Shown: in pieces, positions 45,149 through 54,021 of the stretch
How the letters are laid out: every line of letters begins with the position of its first letter
Numbering within the stretch: the first letter of the stretch is position 1
From: Desulfotignum sp.
GTDB taxonomy: Bacteria > Desulfobacterota > Desulfobacteria > Desulfobacterales > Desulfobacteraceae
DNA length: 64,000 bases
NCBI GenBank assembly: GCA_011390635.1
Contig: JAABSA010000015.1
Coordinates: 22,253-86,252, forward strand
Direction of reading: 5' to 3'
Made by a program: the position numbers and the translations under genes
The notes under the pieces: model-generated
The model's database searches: none
Told to the model about the DNA's origin: nothing
Seen by the model: only the letters and a program-made list of their open reading frames with translations

Positions 45149-46542
45149 ATTTTTCCTCCATGCGCTTTGATGATATATTTTGAAATGGACAATCCCAGTC
45201 CTGTTCCCATCTTGGCGTTCAGGTTATTGTCAATCTGTTTGAATTTATAAAAAATATTTTCAAGGTGTTCGGGTTTGATCCCTGGTCCGTTGTCCTCAAC
45301 ACAGACCAGAAGTTCGTTTCCCTCTTCAGCCCGTTGACAGCTGACGCAGACCTTTCCTTTGAAGGGGGTGAATTTCAACGCATTTCCCACCAGGTTGTCC
45401 AATACCTCAATGAGCCTGTCTTCATCTGCACAGACCATAGGAAGATCTGTCCGGGGTGGAGAAAATTCCAGGAGAATCTTTTTTTTTCGGGCAAGGGGAG
45501 CCAGTTTAAGGATGGATTTACGGATAACATCCGGCAGATTCAGCTGAACTATCTGGTATTCCATTTTATGGGCTTCCATTTTTGAATAATCAAGTATCCG
45601 GATTACTGATTTTAAAAGTCGCTGGCATTCTTCACGGATAAGGGTGAACAGTTCCTGCTGTTTTTCAGGTTCATCCGCATAAAAGCCTTTTGAAAGCATG
45701 GCAGAGGCTTCTTTGATGGATGTAATCGGTGTCCGGAGTTCATGGGAGACATGACTGATAAAATCAGCCTTTAATTCATCAAGCTCTTCCAGACGCCGGC
45801 ACATGATATTGATATGGCGGGCCAGGTCCTGTATCTCCTTTGGTCCTTTAACGGTAAGGATCTGTTCAAACCGTCCCCTGGAAATCTCTTTTGTTTGTTT
45901 TTGAAGCCGGCTAACCGATTTTTTAATGGCCCTGGTGTTGATAATGGTGATGACCATGCCTACCAGTACGGTTAATATCGTAGTGATGATCGTACCGATG
46001 AAAACACGCCGGACCATTTTTCCGGACAATGTTGTTTTTTCGGTAATAATGGCTCTGGAGAGGTCTGAAATGGTATTTATGTTTGCGGCTATAGCTTGTA
46101 TATAAGGCAGACGTTCGCTTGACAGATGATCAAATTTTGCATTTTCAGATTTTTTTTCAGGTGCATTTTTGTCAAACCAGATCAGGTATTGATCGAATAT
46201 CCGGACCGTCTTGTTGAACAATTTCTGCTGCTCTTCTGTCTCCATCAATGCAGCCAGGACACTGAAATCTTTCTTCAGGTTGGATGCATGCCCCTGGAAC
46301 CGAATTAAATAGTCCTTGTCCAAGGCAACAAAATATTTTTCATCAAACTGCACCAGCTGCTCAAAGGTGTCCATGAGGCGGTTGCCAACCAGGATGCTTT
46401 TCTGATTTTTTGCCAAAACTTCATGGTTGATTTTCTGGAGACGCTCCAGGTTGAAGGAAACAACCCCGCCCAAAACAAGGACAAGGAAAAGTACGGCTAT
46501 GTTTCCGAGCACAAGACGCTGGAAAATCGTAAAGGGCATCAT
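45085..46542 (-). CDS. Membrane sensor histidine kinase with HAMP domain (GlrK/QseE-like)
   Basis: 485 residues, matching GlrK (about 475). TM1 lies at about 8-30, a helical periplasmic domain at 31-185, TM2 at about 188-212, HAMP at 213-265. The H-box ISHVSHELRTPITSIKEA lies near 275, and the ATPase domain has DNLVGNALKFTP and KMGTGLGLSISKYIIKAHGG. It should sense an envelope cue and phosphorylate the sigma-54 regulator encoded two genes on. The start is one of two adjacent ATG codons at 46542/46539; the frame extends 18 codons further but without coding character. A promoter candidate lies 107 bases upstream. Confidence 0.88.
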   Translation of the reverse strand: MMPFTIFQRLVLGNIAVLFLVLVLGGVVSFNLERLQKINHEVLAKNQKSILVGNRLMDTFEQLVQFDEKYFVALDKDYLIRFQGHASNLKKDFSVLAALMETEEQQKLFNKTVRIFDQYLIWFDKNAPEKKSENAKFDHLSSERLPYIQAIAANINTISDLSRAIITEKTTLSGKMVRRVFIGTIITTILTVLVGMVITIINTRAIKKSVSRLQKQTKEISRGRFEQILTVKGPKEIQDLARHINIMCRRLEELDELKADFISHVSHELRTPITSIKEASAMLSKGFYADEPEKQQELFTLIREECQRLLKSVIRILDYSKMEAHKMEYQIVQLNLPDVIRKSILKLAPLARKKKILLEFSPPRTDLPMVCADEDRLIEVLDNLVGNALKFTPFKGKVCVSCQRAEEGNELLVCVEDNGPGIKPEHLENIFYKFKQIDNNLNAKMGTGLGLSISKYIIKAHGGKIWAQNQEPSGAKILFTLPAAS

Positions 46543-46648
46543 AAGGTGTCCGGAGTTTTTGTGTTCCTCACTATAATCATATCCTGCCTGAGGCAAGATA
46601 TCGAATGGTATTCAGCATTTAAATTCCTTTGGTACTTGACTCGATTTG

Positions 46649-46676
46649 AATATATCGGATTCGATTGCCGGATCAA
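46649..46676 (-). promoter_or_regulatory. Sigma-70-like promoter for the kinase-lipoprotein-regulator operon
   Basis: On the minus strand, TTGATC (46676-46671), a 16-base spacer and TATATT (46654-46649), about 107 bases before the kinase start. Confidence 0.45.
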
Positions 46677-46755
46677 GTCAACTATAGACTGTCATAACAC
46701 CTTTTGCAGGGTCATTCAACTGTAAAGCAAGATCAGAAAATGAAAACCAAATCCG

Positions 46756-46807
46756 TAACAAGTGTACCAACCTGCGCCGGATCAGGGCTCAAAGACCTTA
46801 CGGCTTC
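46756..46807 (+). repeat. Direct repeat copy 2 (recD2 3'-end remnant)
   Basis: Copy of 41765-41815. From 46766 to 46797 it matches the recD2 3' end base for base except for one extra G (in the GCCGG run at 46778-46780) that breaks the reading frame. It directly abuts the stop codon of the EamA gene. It is a non-coding remnant of recD2 or an attachment-site duplicate. Confidence 0.85.
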
Positions 46808-47701
46808 TCAGGGTTGGTTTTTATGTTCCATATGTATATTGATCAGATTACCCAGTAATATGACAACCGCCCCGGCCAGTACAAATGTGTCAAGCATTTC
46901 ATTGTAAAACAGGTAACCGATCACCGCGATCAGGGGCAGCCGGAGAAAATCCATAGGCACTACCACGGTGGCATCTGCCAGAGACAGTGCCCGGGCCATG
47001 CAGTAATGCCCTGACAGTGCTGTAATCCCCACGGTTATCAGCCAGGGCACAAGAGACAATGAAACTGCCTGCCATTGATCCAACGAAAGTAAAAGTCCAA
47101 TGGGCAGTTGAATAAGTGTCATGTAAAAAAGAATGGTGACCGGGTGGTCAAACCAGGTGATTCTTCGGGTCAGGGTATGGGACAGCCCGTAGCAAACTGC
47201 TCCTGCCACCACAATAAGCGATATTGGATTCAAAATTCCTGTGCCGGGTCTGAGAATGATGAGCATGCCTGTTATCCCGAAAACAACCGCCAGAAACCGG
47301 GAGGAGGTCAAGCGCTCTTTGAGGATAATGGCTGCCAGAATGGCGGTCCATGCAGGCACGGTAAATTCTAGAGCGAACACTTCAGCGAGAGGGATATATG
47401 CAATGCCGTAAAACCAGCCGAACTGTCCTCCAAAATGGGATATGTTCCGCACCATATGCAGACCAATATGCTGTGTTTTAACCAAATGCCAGCCTTGGCC
47501 GGCCAGAACAAGGCACAGGATACACAGGCCAACCAGGCTGCGGAAGAACAGGATTTGAAATGTGCCAAGGTCTTGGGAAAGTTCCCGTCCGCCCACAGCC
47601 ATGCCCAAAAATGAGAACAGGGTTCCTGTCATCCACAGGGCGGCCAGGATAATATTTTTTTTACCGGTGTCTGGTGTCACAATCCATTGTTCCTTACCCA
47701 T
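46808..47701 (-). CDS. EamA/DMT family transporter
   Basis: 297 residues with ten predicted membrane helices in two EamA repeats (about 10-140 and 150-290). The second repeat contains GAVCYGLSHTLTRR and the first ILFFRSLVGLCILCL. Drug/metabolite transporters of this size usually export amino acids or small metabolites; the substrate cannot be told. It may be a single-gene unit: the upstream 90 bases contain the terminator of the TRAP operon, so it needs its own promoter. The stop codon touches the recD2 remnant. Confidence 0.88.
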   Translation of the reverse strand: MGKEQWIVTPDTGKKNIILAALWMTGTLFSFLGMAVGGRELSQDLGTFQILFFRSLVGLCILCLVLAGQGWHLVKTQHIGLHMVRNISHFGGQFGWFYGIAYIPLAEVFALEFTVPAWTAILAAIILKERLTSSRFLAVVFGITGMLIILRPGTGILNPISLIVVAGAVCYGLSHTLTRRITWFDHPVTILFYMTLIQLPIGLLLSLDQWQAVSLSLVPWLITVGITALSGHYCMARALSLADATVVVPMDFLRLPLIAVIGYLFYNEMLDTFVLAGAVVILLGNLINIHMEHKNQP

Positions 47702-47736
47702 TCAGAATGGCGGTTGTGCCGTCTGCCTGAATGGCA

Positions 47737-47768
47737 AAAAGCCTTTATGCGGTGACATAAAGGCTTTT
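47737..47768 (-). terminator. Rho-independent terminator of the TRAP operon
   Basis: AAAAGCCTTTATG (47737-47749) and CATAAAGGCTTTT (47756-47768) form a perfect 13-bp stem with a 6-base loop, 23 bases after the dctP stop. On the minus strand the stem ends in a TTTTT run, giving a classic terminator; A-rich left flank makes it potentially bidirectional. Confidence 0.9.
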
Positions 47769-47791
47769 AAAACTATAGCAGAATTATCATA

Positions 47792-48898
47792 TCATTGCTT
47801 CAGAGCGTATTTGTCGGCCAGGACATCATAATAAGGCTGTTCAGAAACGGATCCCCATACCCCCACCTGTTCTTTGAATTTTTTGAATGCGGCATGGACC
47901 TTTGAGGACATGGCATCTTTCTGGGATTCTTCCTCCATGGTTTCTTTTGCAAGTTTTCTGAGATTGTCCAGCAGAGCATCAGGAAACCGGATCAGGTTCA
48001 CCTTGTGTTTGGTTATCAGCTCCTGGAGGGCCGCCCCGTTGCCTGATTCAAACTGGCACAGGCTCCAGAAATTGGTTTCCATGGCCACGGCATCCACCGC
48101 CGCCTGGAGATCTTTGGGAAGTGAATCATAGGCTTTTTTATTGAACATCACCTCAAGACAGGTACCGGGTTCATGCCATCCGGGATAATAGTAATATTTG
48201 GCGGCCTTGTAAAACCCCATGCGCAGGTCATGCAGCGGGCCCACCCATTCGGTGGCATCCAAGACCCCTCTTTCCAGGGAGGTGAAAATCTCTCCGCCGG
48301 GCAGCAGGACAACGGTGCCGCCGGCCTTGGCAATGACCTTTCCTCCCAGACCCGGGATACGCATTTTCAATCCCTTGAAATCATCAATGGTGTTCATCTC
48401 TTTTCTGAACCATCCCCCCATCTGCACACCGGTGTTTCCCTGGGGTCTGGGTACCAGATTAAAGGGGGCATACACCTCTTCCCATAATTCAAGGCCGCCG
48501 CCGCTGTAAAACCAGGCATTGATACCCTGTGCATTCAGCCCGAAGGGAACTGATGAGAACCATTGTCCGGCCGGTACCTTTCCTGCCCAGTAGTAGGAGG
48601 CACCGCTGCCCACCTCCACTGTTCCGGCAGAAACGGCATCAAATACACCTAGGGCAGGGACCAGTTCTCCTGCTGCAAACACCTGGATCTTTATCCGTCC
48701 GTTGGTGACTTCATCAAGGCGCTTGGCAAAGCGTTCCGCACCGGTTTGCAGTACAGGCAGTCCAGGGGGCCAGGTGGTGACCATCTTCCAGCGGTATGTC
48801 TTTTCATTGGCAATCACCGCGGGGGCGGAAAGGGCTGCGCCTGCAACTGCTGCGGCAGCTGTAACGCCGGTTTTTTTGAGAAATTCTCGTCGTTCCAT
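47792..48898 (-). CDS. TRAP transporter substrate-binding protein (DctP family, TakP-like)
   Basis: 368 residues. The N terminus MERREFLKKTGVTAAAAVAG is a likely Tat signal (RREFLKK), with cleavage near residue 31. The body matches the subgroup of 2-oxo acid/lactate binders: WPPGLPVLQTGAERFAKRLD, YYWAGKVPAGQWFSSVPFG, MRIPGLGGKVIAKAGGTVVL and TEWVGPLHDLRMGFYKAAKY. TakP-like proteins bind 2-oxo acids such as pyruvate; that specificity is an inference here. The start at 48898 has AAAGGAGA seven bases upstream; the ATG 21 bases earlier lies in that site. Third gene after dctQ and dctM. Confidence 0.9.
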   Translation of the reverse strand: MERREFLKKTGVTAAAAVAGAALSAPAVIANEKTYRWKMVTTWPPGLPVLQTGAERFAKRLDEVTNGRIKIQVFAAGELVPALGVFDAVSAGTVEVGSGASYYWAGKVPAGQWFSSVPFGLNAQGINAWFYSGGGLELWEEVYAPFNLVPRPQGNTGVQMGGWFRKEMNTIDDFKGLKMRIPGLGGKVIAKAGGTVVLLPGGEIFTSLERGVLDATEWVGPLHDLRMGFYKAAKYYYYPGWHEPGTCLEVMFNKKAYDSLPKDLQAAVDAVAMETNFWSLCQFESGNGAALQELITKHKVNLIRFPDALLDNLRKLAKETMEEESQKDAMSSKVHAAFKKFKEQVGVWGSVSEQPYYDVLADKYALKQ

Positions 48899-48938
48899 GA
48901 TAACGTCTCCTTTCTTCATGCAGCTGAATTATGTTTCA

Positions 48939-50264
48939 TCAACTGCCAAAAACCACTTTTGGCAGCCAGGTAACCACTATTGGAAAAAATGCCACAATCA
49001 ACAGTCCGATGAGCTGAAAGAGAACAAATGGAATAATACCCCGGTAAATATGTCCTGTCCTGACCTCCACCGGGGTCACTGCCTTGAGGTAAAACAACGA
49101 AAATCCAAAGGGCGGCGTCATGAACGATGTCTGCAGATTGACGGCAATAAGGATGCAGAACCATACCGGATCAAATCCGAATTCCAGCATGATGGGCGCC
49201 AGCACCGGTACATGGATAAAGGTGATTTCAATGAAATCCAGAAAAAATCCGATGATGAATATCAGGCCCATGACTGTGACGAGCACAAACCATTTGCCGT
49301 GATCCTCTGCAATACCGCCCAAAAAGGACCTGACAAGTTCATCACCCCCTAGGCCTCTGAATACCAGGCCGAATGCGGCTGCCCCCACGAGAATAATAAA
49401 CACCATACAGGTCAGCTGCATGGTGGAATCCATGACCTTCTCCAGCATTGCCATATTGAATTTTCGGTTGGCAATGGTCAGAACTGTGGCCCCCACCGCC
49501 CCCACCGCTGCCGCTTCCGTGGGAGAGGCGATCCCCCAGAAAATGGACCCCAGTACCGCCACCATCAGAAAAAGCGGGGGGAACAATGCTTTCATTATTT
49601 TTTTCAATAACACCAAAGGGGTCAATGCATCCAGTTCAGACTTGGGAATGGCAGGGGCACTGTCTGGATTAATAAAGACGGCAATGACAATGTAAAGGAT
49701 ATACAGACCCACAAGAATGAGGCCTGGAAAAACCGCTCCCATGAACAGATCCCCCACCGGAACTCCGACAATATCCCCTATGAGAACCAGAACAATACTT
49801 GGGGGGATGATCTGTCCCAGTGTTCCTGAAGCAGACACGGTGCCGGTGGCAAGTTCTTTCTGGTAACCGCGCTTGAGCATGGTGGGAACGGCCAGAAGCC
49901 CCATGGTGACGACAGTCGCCCCCACAATACCCGTGGAAGCACCCAGCAGCGCCCCGACGAGAACCACGGATATCGCAAGTCCCCCCCTGATACGTCCGAA
50001 CACCAGTCCCATTGTATCCAGCAGGTCTTCGGCCAGGCCGGAACGTTCCAGCATCACCCCCATAAACACAAAAAGGGGAACCGCCAGCAGGGTGACATTG
50101 CCCATGACACCCCAGATACGCAAAGGCAGCAGGTTGAAAAAGTCCCAACCGAATCCGATCAATCCAAAACAAAGGGAGGTGCCAAGCAGGGTGAAGGTAA
50201 CGGGAAAACCTGCCATGAGCAGGATGGTAAGGGCCAGAAACATCCAACCGGGAAGATATTCCAT
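48939..50264 (-). CDS. dctM: TRAP transporter large permease (DctM)
   Basis: 441 residues, about 12 membrane helices. Typical segments are VFGRIRGGLAISVVLVGALL, GASTGIVGATVVTMGLLAVP and PPSIVLVLIGDIVGVPVGDL. This subunit forms the sodium-coupled translocation path with the small subunit DctQ and receives substrate from the binding protein. Its ATG overlaps the dctQ stop (TGATG), and dctP follows after 40 bases. Confidence 0.94.
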   Translation of the reverse strand: MEYLPGWMFLALTILLMAGFPVTFTLLGTSLCFGLIGFGWDFFNLLPLRIWGVMGNVTLLAVPLFVFMGVMLERSGLAEDLLDTMGLVFGRIRGGLAISVVLVGALLGASTGIVGATVVTMGLLAVPTMLKRGYQKELATGTVSASGTLGQIIPPSIVLVLIGDIVGVPVGDLFMGAVFPGLILVGLYILYIVIAVFINPDSAPAIPKSELDALTPLVLLKKIMKALFPPLFLMVAVLGSIFWGIASPTEAAAVGAVGATVLTIANRKFNMAMLEKVMDSTMQLTCMVFIILVGAAAFGLVFRGLGGDELVRSFLGGIAEDHGKWFVLVTVMGLIFIIGFFLDFIEITFIHVPVLAPIMLEFGFDPVWFCILIAVNLQTSFMTPPFGFSLFYLKAVTPVEVRTGHIYRGIIPFVLFQLIGLLIVAFFPIVVTWLPKVVFGS

Positions 50265-50794
50265 CAGTTTTCCCTCTCCGTTTCCAGGTCTTTGCCAAGG
50301 ATGGTGAAAAAACTTTTGATTCCCATTGATATTCCCTGTAACAGAATGAATATAAATCCAACAGGAATACAGGATTTGATCAGGTAGCGATAGGGAATTC
50401 CCCCTGGATCAGGCGATCCTTCCAGAATTAACCAGGAATGAAAGGCGAATTTGGTAGATGTTTCAATAATCAGCCAGCAGCCTGGGATCAGAAAAAAGAT
50501 GACCCCGATCAGGTTAATCCAGGCCTTTCCTTTGGGGTTCAGCCGCTGGTATATAATATCCACGCGCACATGTCCGTCATTCAACAGTGTCTTGCCCGCT
50601 CCCATGAGAAAAATAAATGCAAACAGATGCCACTCAAGTTCCTGAACAAAAACGTAACTGGTGTTGAATGCATACCGCATCACAACATCTGTAAACACCA
50701 CCACAACAACCAGACCGGTTACCCATGATACCCACCGGCCTATGACACTGTTGAAATTATCAATCCACCGGCAGAAAATCCTGCAAAAAGACAT
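50264..50794 (-). CDS. dctQ: TRAP transporter small permease (DctQ)
   Basis: 176 residues with four membrane helices (about 18-40, 55-75, 92-115, 138-160). VFVQELEWHLFAFIFLMGAG and NDGHVRVDIIYQRL are the family signature. It pairs with DctM, whose gene overlaps it by one base. First gene of the TRAP operon; GGAGAAGAA precedes the ATG. Confidence 0.92.
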   Translation of the reverse strand: MSFCRIFCRWIDNFNSVIGRWVSWVTGLVVVVVFTDVVMRYAFNTSYVFVQELEWHLFAFIFLMGAGKTLLNDGHVRVDIIYQRLNPKGKAWINLIGVIFFLIPGCWLIIETSTKFAFHSWLILEGSPDPGGIPYRYLIKSCIPVGFIFILLQGISMGIKSFFTILGKDLETEREN

Positions 50795-50898
50795 TTCTTC
50801 TCCACAATGGCAATTGTTTCATTAACCCAAATTGTATGATTCATCGCATAGCTGCGTTTGTCACAAAAGGTGTGTCGCTCTCCATTTCAGTAGGACAG

Positions 50899-50933
50899 AC
50901 CACCTCTTTTTGTCAAGGAAAATAAAAGGTGGT
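50899..50933. repeat. Small hairpin in the dctQ/radical SAM divergent region
   Basis: ACCACCT (50899-50905) and AGGTGGT (50927-50933) with a 21-base AT-rich loop. It is followed by GCTGTTTTTA on the plus strand, so it might be a weak terminator, but no gene ends here. The rest of the 289-base region holds nothing I can support. Confidence 0.35.
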
Positions 50934-51083
50934 GCTGTTTTTATGAGTGATTCAGGCTTGGAATCTTTTAGCACAATGCACCACCAGGCTTGTTTATATA
51001 AAGGGGAGTCTTTTTTCATCCTATTGAAATTTCTGGCAATACCTGGTAAAAGAAAAGCTTTGGAATTTTAACAGGAAATGATT

Positions 51084-51953
51084 ATGCATTATGACGGAAT
51101 GATCATACGGCCTCCCAGTGAGGCGGACAGTATACTGCTCCAGGTGACCCTGGGGTGCTCCCACAACAAGTGCACCTTCTGCGGTACCTTCCGGGACAAG
51201 CGGTTTACCATCAAAAAAGATGACATCATTTTTCAGGATATTGAATATGCCAGGGCGCATTTTCCCCGGCAAAAGCGGTTGTTCATCTGTGACGGCGATG
51301 CCATGATCGTGCCCATGAAGCGGCTTGTGCCCATTCTGGAAAGAATCAAAGACCGGCTTCCCTGGGTGGAGCGGGTGGGGGTGTACGCCAATACCAAGGG
51401 CATCGGCATGAAAACCGATGAAGAACTGGCTGAGCTCAACTCCCTGGGGGTGGGCATCGCTTATATGGGCCTGGAATCAGGGGATGACCAGGTGCTGGCT
51501 GATATACGCAAAGGTGCCACCGCAGACAAGATGATCCGCATGGGTCGGCGGGTGAAACAGGCGGGGATTGTCTTGTCCGTCACTGTGCTGGTGGGTCTGG
51601 CTGGAAAAGAGCGGTCCCTGATCCATGCACAGGAAACCGGCAGAGTGCTGTCGGAAATCGATCCGGATTATGTAGGAGCCCTGAGCCTGATGCTGATCCC
51701 GGGCACGGAACTGCATGCGGATCACCAGGCCGGCCGGTTCCAATTGCCCGGCCCCGAGGAAATGCTGGCGGAACTGGGACAGATGATCGCTTCCACCCAC
51801 CTGACGGACGGGCTGTTCCATGCCAATCATGCCTCCAATTACCTGCCTATCAGGGCCAGGCTGCCCCGGGACAAGGAAAAAACCCTGGAACAGATCGCCC
51901 GGGCCCTGAGCGGTAAAATCAAACTCAAACCCGAATTCATGAGAGCCTTGTAA
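51084..51953 (+). CDS. Radical SAM protein with CX4CX2C cluster motif
   Basis: 289 residues. The 4Fe-4S/SAM motif GCSHNKCTFCGTF has four rather than three residues between the first two Cys; this variant recurs in a COG1032-like group of radical SAM proteins that I recognise by its CSHNKCTFC signature. YMGLESGDDQVLADIRKGAT is the SAM-contacting segment. The substrate is unknown. The start at 51084 is preferred to the ATG at 51078 because ACAGGAA then lies at a workable distance. First of a plus-strand run: radical SAM, transketolase (31-base gap), YjbQ, DMT transporter. Confidence 0.88.
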   Translation: MHYDGMIIRPPSEADSILLQVTLGCSHNKCTFCGTFRDKRFTIKKDDIIFQDIEYARAHFPRQKRLFICDGDAMIVPMKRLVPILERIKDRLPWVERVGVYANTKGIGMKTDEELAELNSLGVGIAYMGLESGDDQVLADIRKGATADKMIRMGRRVKQAGIVLSVTVLVGLAGKERSLIHAQETGRVLSEIDPDYVGALSLMLIPGTELHADHQAGRFQLPGPEEMLAELGQMIASTHLTDGLFHANHASNYLPIRARLPRDKEKTLEQIARALSGKIKLKPEFMRAL

Positions 51954-51984
51954 CACCCGGGCTACCAAACAGGAGAAACATACC

Positions 51985-53994
51985 ATGGCAGATGCCACAG
52001 AAAATCTTGACCAGTTGACCATCAATACCATCAGAACCCTTTGCATGGATGCGGTGCAAAAAGCCAATTCCGGCCATCCCGGTGCACCCATGGGTCTGGC
52101 ACCGGCCGCCTATGTGCTGTTCAAACGCTTTTTGAAACACAATCCCAAAAACCCGGCATGGATCGACCGGGACCGGTTTGTGCTGTCCGGGGGGCATGTG
52201 TCCTCTTTGCTGTACAGCATGCTGTACCTGTGTGGGTACGGGCTGGAGCTGGATGATCTGAAAAACTTCCGGCAATGGGGTTCCAGGACCCCGGGGCATC
52301 CGGAATACAGTGACACCCCCGGGGTGGAGACCACCACCGGACCTTTGGGTCAGGGCATTGCCAATGCCGTGGGCATGGCCATTGCCGAACGTCATCTGGC
52401 CGCCCGGTTCAACAAGGAAGATAACACACTCATTGACCATCATACGTTCTGCATGTGCGGGGACGGGGATCTCATGGAAGGGGTGTCCATGGAAGCGGTT
52501 TCTCTGGCCGGCCACTTGGGACTTGGCAGACTGATCCTGATGTATGATGATAACCATATCACCATTGAAGGGGCCACAGACATCGCGTTTACGGAAAATG
52601 TGACAGACAAGTTCACTGCCATGAACTGGCATGTTGTGGAGGTGGCGGATGGCAATAACCTGGAAGCCATAGAAAACGCCCTGACGGCATGCAAAGAACT
52701 CCAGGACCGGCCGTCTTTGATCAAGATCAGAACCCATATTGCTTATGGCAGCCCCGGAAAACAGGATACGGCAGATGCCCATGGCGCCCCTCTGGGGGAA
52801 GAAGAAATCAAAAAAACCAAATCATTTTACGGGGTGCCTGCAGACAAAACATTTCATGTACCGGAACAGGTCCTGGAAGAAACCAGAAAAGCGTTGATCC
52901 GTGGAGAGGATTTTGAAAACACCTGGCAGGAGGTGTTTTTATCTTACAAAGATAAGTACCCGAAAGATGCCGCCATGTTTGCGGATGCGGTGAGCGGTTT
53001 TCTCACACAGGGCTGGGATAAGGATCTGCCTGTATTTTTTCCGGAAGATGCGCCGGTGGCGACCCGGGCCGCTTCTGGCAAGGTGCTCAATGCCATCGCC
53101 CTGAACCTGCCCGCACTCATGGGCGGGTCCGCAGACCTGGCACCTTCCAACAAGACCTATCTGGACTGTTCCACCGAGTTTCAGAAAAATGCCTTTGACG
53201 GGCGAAATATCCGGTTCGGGGTTCGGGAGCATGCCATGGGTGCCGTCATGTCCGGCATGTATCTGCATTCGGGTGTCCGCCCCTATGGCGGGACGTTTCT
53301 GGTGTTTTCCGATTATATGCGCCCGGCCATCCGGCTGGCCGCGTTGATGAAACTGCCGCTGATTTATGTCTTTACCCATGACAGCGTGGCAGTGGGCGAA
53401 GACGGGCCCACCCATCAGCCGGTGGAGCATCTGGCAGCCCTGCGGGCCATTCCCGGGCTCAATGTGGTGCGGCCGGCAGATGCCAATGAGACCGCCCTGG
53501 CATGGAAACAGGCCCTGTCCACAATGGATTCCCCCACTGCCCTGATCTTAAGCCGGCAGAAGCTGCCCATCCTGGACACCACCCTGCGGGACGGGGAATT
53601 TCATTACGGGGCATATACCATCCTGGACAAGGGCGATCAGGCAGATATGATCATCATTGCCACCGGATCTGAGGTGCATATCAGCCTTGGGGCGGCACAG
53701 ACCCTGGAAACCGACCACGGCATAAAAGCCTCTGTGGTGTCCATGCCCTCCTGGGAATGGTTTGAAAAAGCACCGGCATCCTACAGGGAGCGCATCCTGC
53801 CATCAGGTGTTACCCGGCGCCTGGCTGTGGAGGCCGGCATTGCCATGGGATGGGAAAAATATGTGGGGCCTGACGGGGCCGTGATCAGTATCGAACGGTT
53901 CGGCGCCTCGGCCCCGGGCGGGGTGGTGCTGAAAAAACTGGGGTATTCCGTTGACAATGTTGTGAAACAGGCATTGGACCTGGTCAAGGGGTAA
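51985..53994 (+). CDS. tkt: Transketolase
   Basis: 669 residues, the full length of bacterial transketolases (about 660-670). Thiamine diphosphate-binding GDGDLMEGVSMEA (about 155) followed by DDNHITIEG, the pyrimidine-domain Glu in RFGVREHAMGAVMSG (about 412), and THDSVAVGEDGPTHQPVEHL (about 466) are intact. It transfers two-carbon units between ketose and aldose phosphates in the pentose phosphate pathway. CAGGAGAAAC precedes the ATG. No transaldolase or other pentose-phosphate gene is adjacent. Confidence 0.97.
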   Translation: MADATENLDQLTINTIRTLCMDAVQKANSGHPGAPMGLAPAAYVLFKRFLKHNPKNPAWIDRDRFVLSGGHVSSLLYSMLYLCGYGLELDDLKNFRQWGSRTPGHPEYSDTPGVETTTGPLGQGIANAVGMAIAERHLAARFNKEDNTLIDHHTFCMCGDGDLMEGVSMEAVSLAGHLGLGRLILMYDDNHITIEGATDIAFTENVTDKFTAMNWHVVEVADGNNLEAIENALTACKELQDRPSLIKIRTHIAYGSPGKQDTADAHGAPLGEEEIKKTKSFYGVPADKTFHVPEQVLEETRKALIRGEDFENTWQEVFLSYKDKYPKDAAMFADAVSGFLTQGWDKDLPVFFPEDAPVATRAASGKVLNAIALNLPALMGGSADLAPSNKTYLDCSTEFQKNAFDGRNIRFGVREHAMGAVMSGMYLHSGVRPYGGTFLVFSDYMRPAIRLAALMKLPLIYVFTHDSVAVGEDGPTHQPVEHLAALRAIPGLNVVRPADANETALAWKQALSTMDSPTALILSRQKLPILDTTLRDGEFHYGAYTILDKGDQADMIIIATGSEVHISLGAAQTLETDHGIKASVVSMPSWEWFEKAPASYRERILPSGVTRRLAVEAGIAMGWEKYVGPDGAVISIERFGASAPGGVVLKKLGYSVDNVVKQALDLVKG

Positions 53995-54021
53995 TATTCT
54001 CTCTTCAAAAGGAGATATGGC

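Noticed and set aside
50941..51071. Small 43-codon gene after the 50.9-kb hairpin
   Set aside because: No ribosome binding site and no family resemblance; it runs into the ribosome binding site of the radical SAM gene.
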